From: Candidatus Poribacteria bacterium
GTDB taxonomy: Bacteria > Poribacteria > WGA-4E > WGA-3G
NCBI GenBank assembly: GCA_022827225.1
Contig: JAJDTJ010000129.1
Coordinates: 62,001 to 126,000, forward strand
DNA length: 64,000 bases
Reading direction: 5' to 3'
Shown here: positions 7,889 through 17,031 of the stretch, one piece after another
Layout: each line of letters starts with the position of its first letter
Position numbering within the stretch: position 1 is the stretch's first letter
Program-made: the position numbers and the translations under genes
Notes under the pieces: model-generated
Told to the model about the DNA's origin: nothing
Databases searched by the model: none
Seen by the model: the letters and a program-made list of their open reading frames with translations, nothing else

Positions 7889-8764
7889 ATGAGAGACTAT
7901 TACGAAATCCTCGGCGTAGATCGAGGTGCTACTCCAGAAGAAATCAAAAAAGCCTATCGCAAACTCGCGGTCCGGTACCATCCAGACAAAAATCCTGGCG
8001 ACAAAGCGGCAGAAGAGAAATTCAAAGAGGCATCGAACGCGTATTCAGTGCTCTCTGACCCGGAAAAGCGACGCGTCTACGATACACGCGGGCACGCTGG
8101 CGTTCACGGGATGGGATTTGAAGGCTACCAGAATATGAACGACATCTTCACGCATATAAACTTGGACGATCTGCTCGGTCGCGGGTTCGGTGGCTTCGGT
8201 GGGTTCGGTAGATTCGACGACGCGTTCGGTGATGCCTTTGGACAGCGGCGCGCAACGACGCCGACTCGTGGACGCGACATCCGTATGAACCTAAGCGTTC
8301 CATTCACAGATGCCGTATTAGGTGGAAAGAAAGAGGTGAACGTGCAAGGAAAACGGATCACGCTCACAATTCCGCCCGGAATACAGGATGGGAAAACGCT
8401 ACGTATTCGCGGACACGGAGAGACACATCGCAGCGGTGTCGCTGGGGACCTGTTGGTGACGGTCGCTGTCCAGCCGCACCCGACACTGATACGTGATGGC
8501 GCGGACCTCTTGACGGATGCAAAGATATCCATGACAACGGCAGCATTAGGTGGTTCTGTCCGGGTGAAGACGTTAACCGGTGATGTGGATTTAAAGGTGC
8601 CGGCGGGTGCGCAACCCGGGCAACAACTCCGTCTACGTGGACAGGGTGCAACAGATGCCTCCGGACGAAAAGGTGATCTGCGGGTCCGGTTGGTTGTGGA
8701 GATTCCGAAATCGCTGTCCCGTAAACAGCGAAACCTCCTGAAAGAGCTCGACAAGACGCTGTGA
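7889..8764 (+). CDS. DnaJ/CbpA-type co-chaperone without zinc domain
   Basis: 291 residues. The J domain (1-65) has the HPD motif at 31-33, which stimulates DnaK ATPase. A Gly/Phe-rich linker follows (about 100-125, GRGFGGFGGFGRF). The C-terminal substrate-binding domain covers about 130-285, including LTIPPGIQDGKTLRIRGHG. The CxxCxGxG zinc-finger repeats of true DnaJ are absent, so it is a type II (CbpA/DjlA-like) J protein. It follows mtnK by 35 nt; no Shine-Dalgarno is obvious. DnaK and GrpE are not in the window. Confidence 0.93.
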   Translation: MRDYYEILGVDRGATPEEIKKAYRKLAVRYHPDKNPGDKAAEEKFKEASNAYSVLSDPEKRRVYDTRGHAGVHGMGFEGYQNMNDIFTHINLDDLLGRGFGGFGGFGRFDDAFGDAFGQRRATTPTRGRDIRMNLSVPFTDAVLGGKKEVNVQGKRITLTIPPGIQDGKTLRIRGHGETHRSGVAGDLLVTVAVQPHPTLIRDGADLLTDAKISMTTAALGGSVRVKTLTGDVDLKVPAGAQPGQQLRLRGQGATDASGRKGDLRVRLVVEIPKSLSRKQRNLLKELDKTL

Positions 8765-8785
8765 AAACATCTGTTGGAGGGCCCT

Positions 8786-9031
8786 ATGTTAGAATCATCG
8801 ACTTACCGGTATATCCTACAGCAAGGTATTGAACAAGGCGCACGAGAAAGTACCATTGAAGGTATTCTTGAGGCACTGGAGATTCAATTCCACGAGATTG
8901 GTGTGCAAACATTAAAGCCGATGCTTGAGACTATTGAAGAATTACAACGCCTCAAAGATTTACGCCGCGCAGTGTTGCAGGTAAATAGCCTTGATGAATT
9001 CAAACGCCTTTTGGCATCAAATGGAAGTTGA
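8786..9031 (+). CDS. Small helical protein, DUF4351/Rpn-tail-like
   Basis: 81 residues from ATG 8786, chosen because GGAGG lies 5 nt upstream; a frame four codons longer has no ribosome site. Sequence is helical: ILQQGIEQGARESTIEGILE, then F-rich and L-rich helices ending NSLDEFKRLLAS. The QGIEQG word followed by a short helical domain resembles the C-terminal tail of Rpn/YhgA-like nuclease family proteins (DUF4351), here free-standing. The nuclease domain is not encoded upstream (that is the J protein). It could be a tail left after loss of the nuclease part or an independent small protein. Function unknown. Confidence 0.55.
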   Translation: MLESSTYRYILQQGIEQGARESTIEGILEALEIQFHEIGVQTLKPMLETIEELQRLKDLRRAVLQVNSLDEFKRLLASNGS

Positions 9032-9259
9032 ACCTGCGTCGGAGAAATATATATCCGTCCTTGTCGGGAACCCTCTCTATTCTCTACAAGCAGATGTAAA
9101 AATTCGACCTTTCTTTGTAGAATAGGAGACCGTTAGTCTGTTCAATCTTACGGCTTTTCTGCAAGTTCGCCACTGCTCAAAACTCGTAGAAAAATAGAAA
9201 CAACCTTGAAAATAAAGACTATACGGAACAAAAAACTGTCCAAACTTTAGTATTAATAA

Positions 9260-9474
9260 ATCGTTGATTTTATTCCAGCAGGGGCGACCCCTCAAAATTT
9301 AATAGACTTTGTCTGTCCGAAGCTGCGAAGACGCGTATTGCAGATTTCATCCACTGCGAGAAGCCAACCGGACTTAGCTCTGCAGAAACGGCAGAACTCA
9401 ATCATTGTTTACAACTTGAACACCTGATGCGTCTCGCGAAATCTCGCGCCCGATGCTATTTGAAAAATGAATAA
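9260..9474 (+). pseudogene. Remnant of small antitoxin-like gene, frame-disrupted
   Basis: One frame reads GATPQNLIDFV (about 9280-9315) and another continues SEAAKTRIADFIHCEK, GLSSAETAELNHCLQLEHLM, RLAKSRAR up to TAA at 9472-9474. From memory these words occur in that order in one small helical family (antitoxin-like proteins with the ending LEHLMRLAKARA). No start codon lies in frame with the second part and a stop (TGA, 9266-9268) closes it upstream, so the gene appears broken by a frame change near 9310. The remainder of the gap (9032-9259) shows no gene. Confidence 0.45.
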
Positions 9475-9496
9475 GACTTAAAAATAAGGAGTACAA

Positions 9497-10684
9497 ATGA
9501 TCTCATTATCACAACGGAGTCAAAACGTTACACCGTCGTCCACTTTGGCGATCACCGCGAAGATTAACGCGCTGATCGCTGATGGCGTAGATGTCGTCAA
9601 ATTCGGGGCAGGCGAACCCGATTTCGACACACCCGACTATATCAAAGCAGCCGCAATCGCCGCACTTGACGCAGGCTTTACAAAATACACACCCGTCCCC
9701 GGTACGCCTGAACTCCGAGAGGCGGTCACGGAGAAATTCAAACGCGATAACGGATTGGATTATAAACCGTCCGAAGTTATCATCTCTTGTGGTGCCAAGC
9801 ATACCATCTATAACATCTTCCAAGCGATCTGCGATCCGGGTGACGAAGTCATCCTCGCCGCACCCTATTGGGTCAGCTACCCAGAGCAGATTAAACTGGC
9901 AGGCGCGGTGCCACGCGTCATTGAAACGACACCCGCACAGAATTTCTGTATGACACCCGATCAGGTTGCAGCAGCGATCACTTCAAAAACAAAAGCGATC
10001 CTTGTTAACAGTCCGAGCAACCCGACCGGCACCACCTACGACGTGGACACGCTCAAAGCGATCGCTGACCTCGCCGTTAAGCATGAGGTCTATCTGATCT
10101 CCGATGAAATTTATGAGGCACTGCTCTATGATGGTGCGACGCACCAGAGTCCCGCCTCTTTCAACGCGGAGACGAAAGCGATTACCTTCGTTGTCAATGG
10201 TGTCTCTAAAGCCTACTCGATGACAGGATGGCGGATCGGGTATACAGCGGGTCCCGAAGATGTGGTCTCGGCGATGTCGCGTATCCAGTCGCACAGCACG
10301 TCAAACCCGACATCTATTGCCCAGAAAGCCGCTGTCGTTGCTTTGAATGAACCGCAGGACGCTGTTGAAGAGATGCGAAAAGCGTTTGAAGAACGCCGAG
10401 ATGTGATCTGTCAACGTTTCGACGAGATCAGTGGGGTCAGTTATGTCAAACCGCAGGGTGCGTTTTACATCTTCCCCGATTTCTCTGAACATTACGGCAG
10501 AACGATTAATGGACAAAAGATAGAGGGTTCAATGGATATTACCGACTATCTGCTCAGTTCGGCGGGTGTCGGCGTTGTGCCGGGCAACGGGTTCGGTGCG
10601 GATAACCATTTGCGTCTCTCATTTGCTACATCGTTGACAGAGATTAATCGTGGATTAGACCGGATTAAAAAGGCGTTGGCATAA
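9497..10684 (+). CDS. aspC: Class I/II PLP-dependent aminotransferase (aspartate type Ib)
   Basis: 395 residues. It transfers the amino group between aspartate (or a related amino acid) and 2-oxoglutarate using pyridoxal phosphate. The PLP lysine is K238 in VNGVSKAYSMTGWRIGY; NSPSNPTG (171-178) and SDEIYEALLYDG (202-213) bind the cofactor; the start MISLSQRSQNVTPSSTLAI is typical of thermophile/Ib-type AspATs. AAGGAG lies 8 nt before ATG. Substrate could include prephenate or other amino acids; the subgroup often has mixed specificity. It stands alone: decayed DNA lies upstream and a MITE-like element downstream. Confidence 0.9.
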   Translation: MISLSQRSQNVTPSSTLAITAKINALIADGVDVVKFGAGEPDFDTPDYIKAAAIAALDAGFTKYTPVPGTPELREAVTEKFKRDNGLDYKPSEVIISCGAKHTIYNIFQAICDPGDEVILAAPYWVSYPEQIKLAGAVPRVIETTPAQNFCMTPDQVAAAITSKTKAILVNSPSNPTGTTYDVDTLKAIADLAVKHEVYLISDEIYEALLYDGATHQSPASFNAETKAITFVVNGVSKAYSMTGWRIGYTAGPEDVVSAMSRIQSHSTSNPTSIAQKAAVVALNEPQDAVEEMRKAFEERRDVICQRFDEISGVSYVKPQGAFYIFPDFSEHYGRTINGQKIEGSMDITDYLLSSAGVGVVPGNGFGADNHLRLSFATSLTEINRGLDRIKKALA

Positions 10685-10712
10685 AATTTTTGTCTTGCCT
10701 TTCAAATAAAGC

Positions 10713-10802
10713 AGAACTTATGCAACCTCTTTGCAGACATGGGTTGTAACCCCACCTGCAGTACTTACTATGTAGCGTCTTATGAAAAAATGCATAAGTC
10801 CT
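10713..10802. mobile_element. MITE-like element, about 90 bp, with 12-bp terminal inverted repeats
   Basis: AGAACTTATGCA (10713-10724) faces TGCATAAGTCCT (10791-10802), matching at 11 of 12 positions. Inside is a GGGTTGTAACCC palindrome. The ends resemble those of the element at 60731-60855 (AGGACTTACGC). It carries no gene. It lies immediately ahead of the sulfatase Shine-Dalgarno, so it forms the sulfatase 5' region. Confidence 0.45.
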
Positions 10803-10824
10803 GAAACGTATAGGAGGTACCACC

Positions 10825-12555
10825 GTGCCAGAGCAGAATACACCGAACCTCGTTTTCGTGATCACTGACGACCAAGGCTACGGCGATTTGGGGTGTACCG
10901 GAAATCCGGTTATCAATACACCGAATCTCGACGCGCTCGCGGGACAGAGCGTGCAACTACAGAATCTGCACGTCGGTCCCACTTGTTCGCCGACACGCGC
11001 CGGAATTATGACGGGACACTATTGTAACTCTACAGGCGTGTGGCACACTATCGGTGGACGCTCACTCCTCCGTAGTGACGAGGTCACAATGGCAGATATC
11101 TTCCGGCGCAACGGTTATAAGACCGGTATGTTCGGTAAGTGGCACCTCGGCGACAACTACCCGTTTCGTCCACACGACAGAGGCTTTGACGAAGCACTCT
11201 ATCACGGCGGTGGTGGTATCAGTCAGACCCCGGATTATTGGGGCAATGACTATTTCGATGACACCTATTTCCGAAACGGCTCCGAACAACCCTTCGACGG
11301 TTACTGCACGGATGTCTGGTTCCAAGAGGCGATGGCGTTTATTGAGCGGCAAGTTGACGGCGATCAGAACCGTCCGTTTTTCTGTTATCTCTCTACAAAT
11401 GCCCCACACGGTCCGTTCCGTGTTCCTGACGCTTACAGCGAAGTCTATCATAAGAAAGAGGTGCCGAGGGACCGTGCGAATTTCTACGGTATGATCACCA
11501 ATATCGACGACAATATGGCGCGATTGCGGCACCATCTTCGGGTCTTGGGAATTGAGGAAAACACTATCCTCATCTTCATGACCGATAACGGGACCGCAGC
11601 GGGATGTGATCTCGGTGAAGGACAATTCGTCAAGTCCGGATATAACGCCGGTATGCGCGGCAAGAAAGGATCGCCTTATGAAGGTGGACACCGCGTACCG
11701 CTCTTTATGCATTGGCCCGGCGGAGGCTTCACCGAAAAGCAAGAGGTCCACGAATTGACCGCAAATATCGATCTCCTTCCGACATTGATAGACCTCTGCG
11801 ACCTTGAGATTTCCGAAAACACGACTTTTCACGGTACAAGCCTGGCTCCGCTGTTGAGAAACGAGACAGAGACGTGGGAAGAACGGGTTATTGTGACCGA
11901 TTCGCAGCGCGTCGAGAACCCAATTAAGTGGAAAGATAGCGCGACGATGTCGCAACGGTGGCGACTTATTAACGGGAAAGAACTCTACGATATTCAGGCA
12001 GATCCCGGACAAGAACACGACATCGCCAACGAACATCCAGAGGTTGTCGCAGAACTCCGAGAGCATTACGAAACGTGGTGGAAATTGGTCTCAAGGCGTT
12101 TTGATGAGGACTGTCCGATTGTCGTCGGCACGCAAAGCGAACCCGTTACCTGTATCACAACACACGATTGGCACGGTGAGAGACACGCGTGGAATCAGGG
12201 GAGTATCCGTCGCGGTATGGAGTGTAACGGCTATTGGGCTATTGAGATACCTGAAGATGGGGCGTATAGTTTTGAACTGCGCCGCTGGCCCTACGCCGAA
12301 GATAGAGCAATAACGGACGGTATTCCGGGTGAGCATATCGACCTCTACAATGGTGGGAAGGCGTTGGCACTCACAACAGCACAAATCCGCGTCGGAGATC
12401 AGGCAGCAACACAAGCCATTGCACCGGATGCAAAAGGCGTGACGTTTACGTTCAACCTCACTGCTGGTCAGACACGTCTTCACACAGAATTAACCGATGA
12501 AACGGGTGAATTGGCAGTTGGCGCGTATTATGTGTATGTAAAACGGGTGATCTAA
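10825..12555 (+). CDS. Sulfatase, arylsulfatase-A type
   Basis: 576 residues from GTG 10825, with AGGAGG 7 nt upstream. It hydrolyses sulfate esters using a cysteine converted to formylglycine. The signature CSPTRAG begins at C54; the metal-binding aspartates lie in TDDQGYGDLG (14-23); MFGKWHLGD, THDWHG and FMTDNGTAAG carry other active-site residues. The sulfatase fold ends near residue 410; the last roughly 150 residues form an extra beta-rich domain. No signal peptide is visible, so the enzyme appears cytoplasmic or uses an atypical route. Maturation by a radical-SAM or FGE enzyme must come from elsewhere. The natural substrate (for example sulfated glycan) is not decidable. Confidence 0.92.
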   Translation: MPEQNTPNLVFVITDDQGYGDLGCTGNPVINTPNLDALAGQSVQLQNLHVGPTCSPTRAGIMTGHYCNSTGVWHTIGGRSLLRSDEVTMADIFRRNGYKTGMFGKWHLGDNYPFRPHDRGFDEALYHGGGGISQTPDYWGNDYFDDTYFRNGSEQPFDGYCTDVWFQEAMAFIERQVDGDQNRPFFCYLSTNAPHGPFRVPDAYSEVYHKKEVPRDRANFYGMITNIDDNMARLRHHLRVLGIEENTILIFMTDNGTAAGCDLGEGQFVKSGYNAGMRGKKGSPYEGGHRVPLFMHWPGGGFTEKQEVHELTANIDLLPTLIDLCDLEISENTTFHGTSLAPLLRNETETWEERVIVTDSQRVENPIKWKDSATMSQRWRLINGKELYDIQADPGQEHDIANEHPEVVAELREHYETWWKLVSRRFDEDCPIVVGTQSEPVTCITTHDWHGERHAWNQGSIRRGMECNGYWAIEIPEDGAYSFELRRWPYAEDRAITDGIPGEHIDLYNGGKALALTTAQIRVGDQAATQAIAPDAKGVTFTFNLTAGQTRLHTELTDETGELAVGAYYVYVKRVI

Positions 12556-12568
12556 CCGGTGGGATCTA

Positions 12569-13054
12569 TTAATAGGTAATGCTGGTCGCCACACGAGAGA
12601 ATAGGCGTTCTAATTCGCCGATTGACTCGCCGAGAATCCGTTCAACGTCTGTCTGTGTTAGCCCTAGCTGTTGAACACCGAGGCTCTCTTCAAAGTCTTC
12701 TTGTGTTAACCCGAAATCCTTGTATCCCTGAATAACGATTTTTAGGTACCATGATGCGGGCGGTGCCAAATTTCCGGACGCTTCTTTCATCCGATAAAAC
12801 ATGACATCGTCTCGGTAATATTTGCCGTAATATTCCGGGTAGCCTTCGTATTTATCAAGAGCGTTTTCGTGGTCTGCTGTAATTTGCCAAAGTCCGCCGT
12901 GAACCGTACATCCGTCCTCGGGGATAATATCGGCGTGGTAGTTAAAGACCAGGCGGAAACCATTGAGTTGGGATTTCCCAATACGAGTGATACCCGGACA
13001 CCGTTGTTGTGTCTGGGAAACATTCATGTTGGATCCGTAGGCAAAGTATTGCAT
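12569..13054 (-). CDS. Gamma-glutamylcyclotransferase-like (GGCT/AIG2) protein
   Basis: 161 residues from ATG 13054, preceded by GGAG with 7-nt spacing; the frame extends to 13093 but MQYFAYGSNM is the family N-terminus. YGSN (6-9) forms the substrate loop, and the acidic residue in ALDKYEGYPEYYGKYYR is the expected catalytic glutamate region. The family releases 5-oxoproline from gamma-glutamyl compounds. The about 50-residue C-terminal tail is helical and rich in Leu/Glu, outside the core fold. It is convergent with the sulfatase, 13 nt apart. Confidence 0.82.
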   Translation of the reverse strand: MQYFAYGSNMNVSQTQQRCPGITRIGKSQLNGFRLVFNYHADIIPEDGCTVHGGLWQITADHENALDKYEGYPEYYGKYYRDDVMFYRMKEASGNLAPPASWYLKIVIQGYKDFGLTQEDFEESLGVQQLGLTQTDVERILGESIGELERLFSRVATSITY

Positions 13055-13109
13055 CAGTCGGCTCCATTTGTGAGGGGTCCCCATGCGGAGCATAGGGACC
13101 CCAGGATCG

Positions 13110-13856
13110 TTACTGTGATTTCAGTTTCCCCCAGAGTAGAGGAAGTTTGTCCGATGGTTCCACAGCAAAAGCGGTGTGGAAAATACCATCGTTCATAATC
13201 CGCTGAATTTCATCTTCGGTGAGTCCATCGTTGAAGAGACCGACCTCGTCCATAATAACGGCAGAGAGGAAGTTGGTCCCTTTATCAGTAGCGAGCCACG
13301 CCGTCTGCTCCTGATCCTGGAGTTGGAACTTCGGTACCTTTTGAGAAACTTCCGCTTTGCCATTAATGTAGATACTACAAGTTTCTCCGTCATACACATT
13401 GGCGACGTGATACCATTTGTCTGCCTTGACAGTCACACCACTGCTAACATTCCAAGTATTCGTCCAACTTCGGAGGATATTTGGTCCTTCTTTGTAAGGG
13501 ACGTATCGGTTGTTGCTCTGATCCCATATAGAGAAATAGTTTTGCTGACCTGCGATGTCAGTAAAGTTTAACCACAGGACGAAGCTCACTTTATCTTGGA
13601 TAATCCCTTTACCAAGTGGAATGGTAACAGTTCCACCCTTTTTGATTTCGAGGGCACCATCAAACTTGCCGTTTTCCCAGTTACTTTGCGTAATTGTGCC
13701 TTTACGTCCGTTTTCGGACGCATCTTCGGCAACATCACCCTTACCTTCGTCCAATAACCAGATACCGACAATCTTATCTGGGTCAATTTCTGCTTGGCTA
13801 TAACCGACGACGAGGCCTAACGCGAACATCGCGCAGACAAATATTCTTATGCTCAT
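13110..13856 (-). CDS. Secreted LamG/concanavalin-A-like protein
   Basis: 248 residues. A signal peptide spans about 1-22 (IFVCAMFALGLVVGYSQA). The rest is a single LamG-like beta-sandwich: VGIWLLDEGKGDVAEDAS, then GTITQSNWENGKFDGALEI, VSFVLWLNFTD, WYHVANVYDGETCSIYINGK, AVIMDEVGLFNDGLTEDEIQ. Such domains bind carbohydrate or protein at the cell surface; no catalytic motif is seen. The end DKLPLLWGKLKSQ is a short basic tail. GAGGAG lies 10 nt before the ATG. It may be a stand-alone adhesin or glycan-binding protein. Confidence 0.85.
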   Translation of the reverse strand: MSIRIFVCAMFALGLVVGYSQAEIDPDKIVGIWLLDEGKGDVAEDASENGRKGTITQSNWENGKFDGALEIKKGGTVTIPLGKGIIQDKVSFVLWLNFTDIAGQQNYFSIWDQSNNRYVPYKEGPNILRSWTNTWNVSSGVTVKADKWYHVANVYDGETCSIYINGKAEVSQKVPKFQLQDQEQTAWLATDKGTNFLSAVIMDEVGLFNDGLTEDEIQRIMNDGIFHTAFAVEPSDKLPLLWGKLKSQ

Positions 13857-14015
13857 AAAGTTTATGCTCCTCTTTTGATGTTCGGAGTGTCACGACCACA
13901 AATCGCTCATTAGCGAAAATGTGATTGATGTATTAATTGCATTAGACTTATCAGGTGCATTACAAGTTTAATCCGATTTCCGAACTACGGGTAAGTTGCG
14001 TAAGTCTTATTTAAT

Positions 14016-14044
14016 TTGACAAAGAATCAAGATTAGGATATACT
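14016..14044 (+). promoter_or_regulatory. Promoter of tRNA-Leu(CAG)
   Basis: TTGACA (14016-14021), 17-bp spacer, TATACT (14039-14044). The tRNA begins about 11 bp after the -10, as expected for a stable RNA gene. Confidence 0.8.
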
Positions 14045-14054
14045 ATAATTGCTC

Positions 14055-14139
14055 GCCGGGATGCTGAAATTGGTAGACAGGCTAGGTTCAGGGTCTAGTG
14101 TGCATTATGCGCGTAAGGGTTCGAGTCCCTTTCCCGGCA
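14055..14139 (+). tRNA. tRNA-Leu (anticodon CAG)
   Basis: Acceptor GCCGGGA pairs with TCCCGGC, discriminator A. The anticodon stem CTAGG/TCTAG encloses TTCAGGG, anticodon CAG. A long variable arm of leucine type (TGTGCATTATGCGCG) and the T-arm GGGTTCGAGTCCC follow. 85 nt; CCA is not encoded. Confidence 0.95.
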
Positions 14140-14153
14140 TTTTATATAAACCG

Positions 14154-15329
14154 TCATTCTCTTTGCAACGTCTCCGGTACCAACCATAGAAAGATGGCGA
14201 CCGCGAGATAACCGATACCTCCTAATGCGAAACCTGAGTAACTTAATCCGAACAAATCGGCAATATTTCCGACGACAACCGGGCCCGCCGAACCGCCGAA
14301 ATCACCAGTGAGTCTCCACAAACCTAAGAACTCACCCGTCCCTTCTTGTGGTGCTAAGTCAGCGCCCAGCGTCATCATTGTCCCCGAAGCGACACCGTTG
14401 CCGAGACGCATTAGAACCGCCGCAAGCAATAACCACGTGAATGTGCCTGTAAACGGCATCAACGCCATGCCAGTGGCAAAGATGCATATCCCAGGAATCG
14501 TCGCATATCTCCTGCCGAAACGATCCATCATAAACCCAGCGATCGGAAACATTGACATATCTACTGCTGAGGATACCATAACGACCGAGCGAACCTGTTG
14601 CGTTGTTAATCCGACGACCTCGTCGGCATAGAGCGGAATGATGATATGACACCCACGGCGCAGCGTCTGGACGCATACTTGCCCTATCCCAGCGGTAGCG
14701 AGGATCCGCACGTGCTGACGCGAGACTTGGAGCAGGTTTCTTAGATACGGTTGTTTCTGATCGTTGGTTTGACCGGGAGGACGGGTTTCGGGAATGAAGA
14801 GGAAACAGAGAACAAAGTTAAGCGCTACGATTCCGGTATAGACAAAAAATGGCAAACGTAGGTTAACACCCAAGAAGATAGAACAGAACTGTCCGGCGAA
14901 GGTCCCCATCCGATTGACACCGCCGAACAGCGCGATCGCTCTACCACGGTTTGCTATCGGGATGACATCAGTCATATAAGCGTGTCGGGCGAGCATCCAC
15001 AACGCATTTCCGATCCCACCAACCAACTGCGCACCGATGAGTTGAAAAAGATTCGTCGCCATACCCATGCCGAGGGTTGACACGCCTATCATCACTAGAC
15101 CGAGCAGCATCGACAGTTTACGACCAAGCCGCTCCACCAAAATACCGGCAGGGACATTCCCCAACACACCGACAGCAAGAACAACCGTCGTTAACGTATA
15201 GGATAACTCAAACGATTTGACGTAGATCGAAAGTGTCGGTGAAACGATACCTATTCCAGTTGACAGTAAGAACGCCGGTATATAGAGCGGTAGAATCAAC
15301 GAGACACGGCTAAACTTGGGGTTATTCAA
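14154..15329 (-). CDS. Major facilitator superfamily transporter
   Basis: 391 residues with about 12 hydrophobic helices. The MFS loop 2-3 motif is GILVERLGRKLSMLLG and a related one, GFMMDRFGRRYATIPG, appears in the second half, the usual internal duplication. The start codon is TTG at 15329 (no ATG is available near the first helix). No specific substrate motif is recognisable; the sequence looks like a drug/proton antiporter-type permease. It ends 14 nt from the tRNA-Leu gene (convergent) and begins 37 nt downstream of the macrodomain gene, probably sharing a transcript with it and DUF58. Confidence 0.88.
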   Translation of the reverse strand: MNNPKFSRVSLILPLYIPAFLLSTGIGIVSPTLSIYVKSFELSYTLTTVVLAVGVLGNVPAGILVERLGRKLSMLLGLVMIGVSTLGMGMATNLFQLIGAQLVGGIGNALWMLARHAYMTDVIPIANRGRAIALFGGVNRMGTFAGQFCSIFLGVNLRLPFFVYTGIVALNFVLCFLFIPETRPPGQTNDQKQPYLRNLLQVSRQHVRILATAGIGQVCVQTLRRGCHIIIPLYADEVVGLTTQQVRSVVMVSSAVDMSMFPIAGFMMDRFGRRYATIPGICIFATGMALMPFTGTFTWLLLAAVLMRLGNGVASGTMMTLGADLAPQEGTGEFLGLWRLTGDFGGSAGPVVVGNIADLFGLSYSGFALGGIGYLAVAIFLWLVPETLQRE

Positions 15330-15366
15330 TTTTGGACAACTTTCAGCACAGGTTGTTTAGCACGCC

Positions 15367-15927
15367 TTATTTTGAGAAAACGGTCCACAAAGCGTCCACA
15401 TAACAGTTATTGGTAACCGCATCAAATAGGATAAACTGAATAGTTACTGGAGCCGCGTTGTTTTGCATCACAAAATCTCTCACTGTAGTCAGCGCAACGA
15501 TTGCTGCTTTCTCCGTCGGGTATCCATAGATACCGGTGCTAATAGATGGAAAGGCGACACTCTGAATGTCCCCTTGACGGTAGTCTACAGTGAGTCGGAG
15601 GCTCTCCTGATAACAACTTGCAAGCAGTTCCGCCTCGCCTGAGTTGCCACCTTGCCACACCGGTCCAACTGTGTGGATCACATAGTTTGCGTGAAGGTCG
15701 CCGCCGGGGGTGATAACGGCTTTACCGGTAGGGCAGCCCCCCTCGCGTCTCCGGATCTCTGCGCAGGCTTGTTCGATTTCATCGCCACCGGCGCGCCGTA
15801 TCGCTCCGTCAACACCGCCGCCGCCGATGAGTTCGCTATTCGCTGCATTCACGATAGCATCAACTTCCGCCTTGGTTATATCGCCTTGAATCAGTTCCAA
15901 GGTCGTCTCTTTAATCTGTTGGTTCAT
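15367..15927 (-). CDS. Macrodomain protein (O-acetyl-ADP-ribose deacetylase type)
   Basis: 186 residues. A single macrodomain: the ADP-ribose-binding loops are AIVNAANSELIGGGGVDGAI (25-45 region) and SISTGIYGYPTEKAA (about 127-141), with VIHTVGPVW between them. Family members hydrolyse O-acetyl-ADP-ribose or remove ADP-ribose from proteins. The conserved Asn-Asn/Asp-Gly-Gly pattern is intact. A strong Shine-Dalgarno, AAGGAGGGG, precedes the ATG. It lies between DUF58 and an MFS gene, with no obvious functional link. Confidence 0.93.
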   Translation of the reverse strand: MNQQIKETTLELIQGDITKAEVDAIVNAANSELIGGGGVDGAIRRAGGDEIEQACAEIRRREGGCPTGKAVITPGGDLHANYVIHTVGPVWQGGNSGEAELLASCYQESLRLTVDYRQGDIQSVAFPSISTGIYGYPTEKAAIVALTTVRDFVMQNNAAPVTIQFILFDAVTNNCYVDALWTVFSK

Positions 15928-15952
15928 GAAATCCCCTCCTTAACTTTAAACT

Positions 15953-16858
15953 TTAACGATTCCTCCGAATGAAACCTGCTCTGTGTAGTTCTTGTAAGAT
16001 AAACGATTCTATCGGTATATCGCTCTTGAGTTGTATATAACCGGCTCCTCTATCCGCACAGAAACGTTGCAGCTTCTCACAAAATGCCTGCTGTTGATTT
16101 CTATATTGTGCTAATGTTTCTGCGTTGATTGTTACGGCTTTGGTTTCACCTGTCTCAGCATCTTCCACCAACCAATCACCGTCAGTAGGTGTATTTTCTA
16201 AGTGTATTTGCGGGTCTGTCTCTTCGGGACTTACAACATGGATCGCCGTGATAGTGAAGCCGTGTCCGGAGAGTAATTTGAGTGCGTCGGCGTAACCGCT
16301 CGGATCTAAGAAATCTGAAAGTATGACGACCCTACCGGCGTGTCGTTGGTACATCGGAAATTGTTTGAGACATTCCGTTAAACGTGTTTGTCCGGCTCCT
16401 GTAATTGCCTCAAGAACTTTTGTCAAACGCGGGAATTGCGATTTACTTGATATGAACGGTAGGATAGGAAAGAGCCGTTCTGCGCAAGTGTAGACCGTCA
16501 CACTGTCAGCATGTGCCAAGGCGATATAGCCTAATGCCGCTGCGACCTGTTTGACGCACATCAATTTAGTCGGTGCTCCGAAGTCCATAGAGTTGCTATT
16601 GTCGATAAGCAGTGTGAGGGGTAGTGCTTCGTCTGTATGGAAAAGTTTGATGAAGAGTCTATCTAAACGTGCGTAGATATTCCAATCGACATGTCGTAGA
16701 TCATCCCCGGGTTCATAGGCTCTATAATCGGCAAATTCCATGCCTATACCGCGATTGCGGCTTCGCCGCTCGCCTCTAAATTTCGAGCGAAATGAGCGGT
16801 TCGCGGGAATATAAAACGGGTCGAGTTGTTTCAAAAATTCGGACGTTAGCAGCATCAT
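15953..16858 (-). CDS. DUF58 / vWA-like domain protein
   Basis: 301 residues, soluble. The DUF58 signature GMEFADYRAYEPGDDLRHVD followed by WNIYAR is present (about 39-62). A vWA-like segment follows with LLIDNSNSMDFG (a degenerate MIDAS: DxSxS becomes DNSNS) and VVILSDFLDPSGY. DUF58 proteins usually work with MoxR ATPases; the MoxR gene of this window is at 2139-3164, not adjacent. No Shine-Dalgarno is visible before the double ATG. A promoter is predicted at 16925-16953. Confidence 0.88.
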   Translation of the reverse strand: MMLLTSEFLKQLDPFYIPANRSFRSKFRGERRSRNRGIGMEFADYRAYEPGDDLRHVDWNIYARLDRLFIKLFHTDEALPLTLLIDNSNSMDFGAPTKLMCVKQVAAALGYIALAHADSVTVYTCAERLFPILPFISSKSQFPRLTKVLEAITGAGQTRLTECLKQFPMYQRHAGRVVILSDFLDPSGYADALKLLSGHGFTITAIHVVSPEETDPQIHLENTPTDGDWLVEDAETGETKAVTINAETLAQYRNQQQAFCEKLQRFCADRGAGYIQLKSDIPIESFILQELHRAGFIRRNR

Positions 16859-16924
16859 AAAAAGTTATAATTGTGGAAAACATGAATGCACGGTATGGAA
16901 AACCCACACTACAATTGTGCCAAC

Positions 16925-16953
16925 AGTATAACGCACCTTAGGAAAAAAGACAA
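16925..16953 (-). promoter_or_regulatory. Promoter of the DUF58-macrodomain-MFS unit
   Basis: Minus strand TTGTCT (16953-16948), 17-bp spacer, TATACT (16930-16925), about 60 bp upstream of the DUF58 ATG. Confidence 0.55.
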
Positions 16954-17031
16954 GAATTATTTGTTAACGCTTGGACAATCGTCTTTTTATTTTTTTATCT
17001 TATCAACGGCAAGCAATTATTTGTATTTAAT

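Noticed and set aside
11062..12066. Long minus-strand frame opposite the sulfatase
   Set aside because: Shadow frame; the plus-strand sulfatase motifs are complete.
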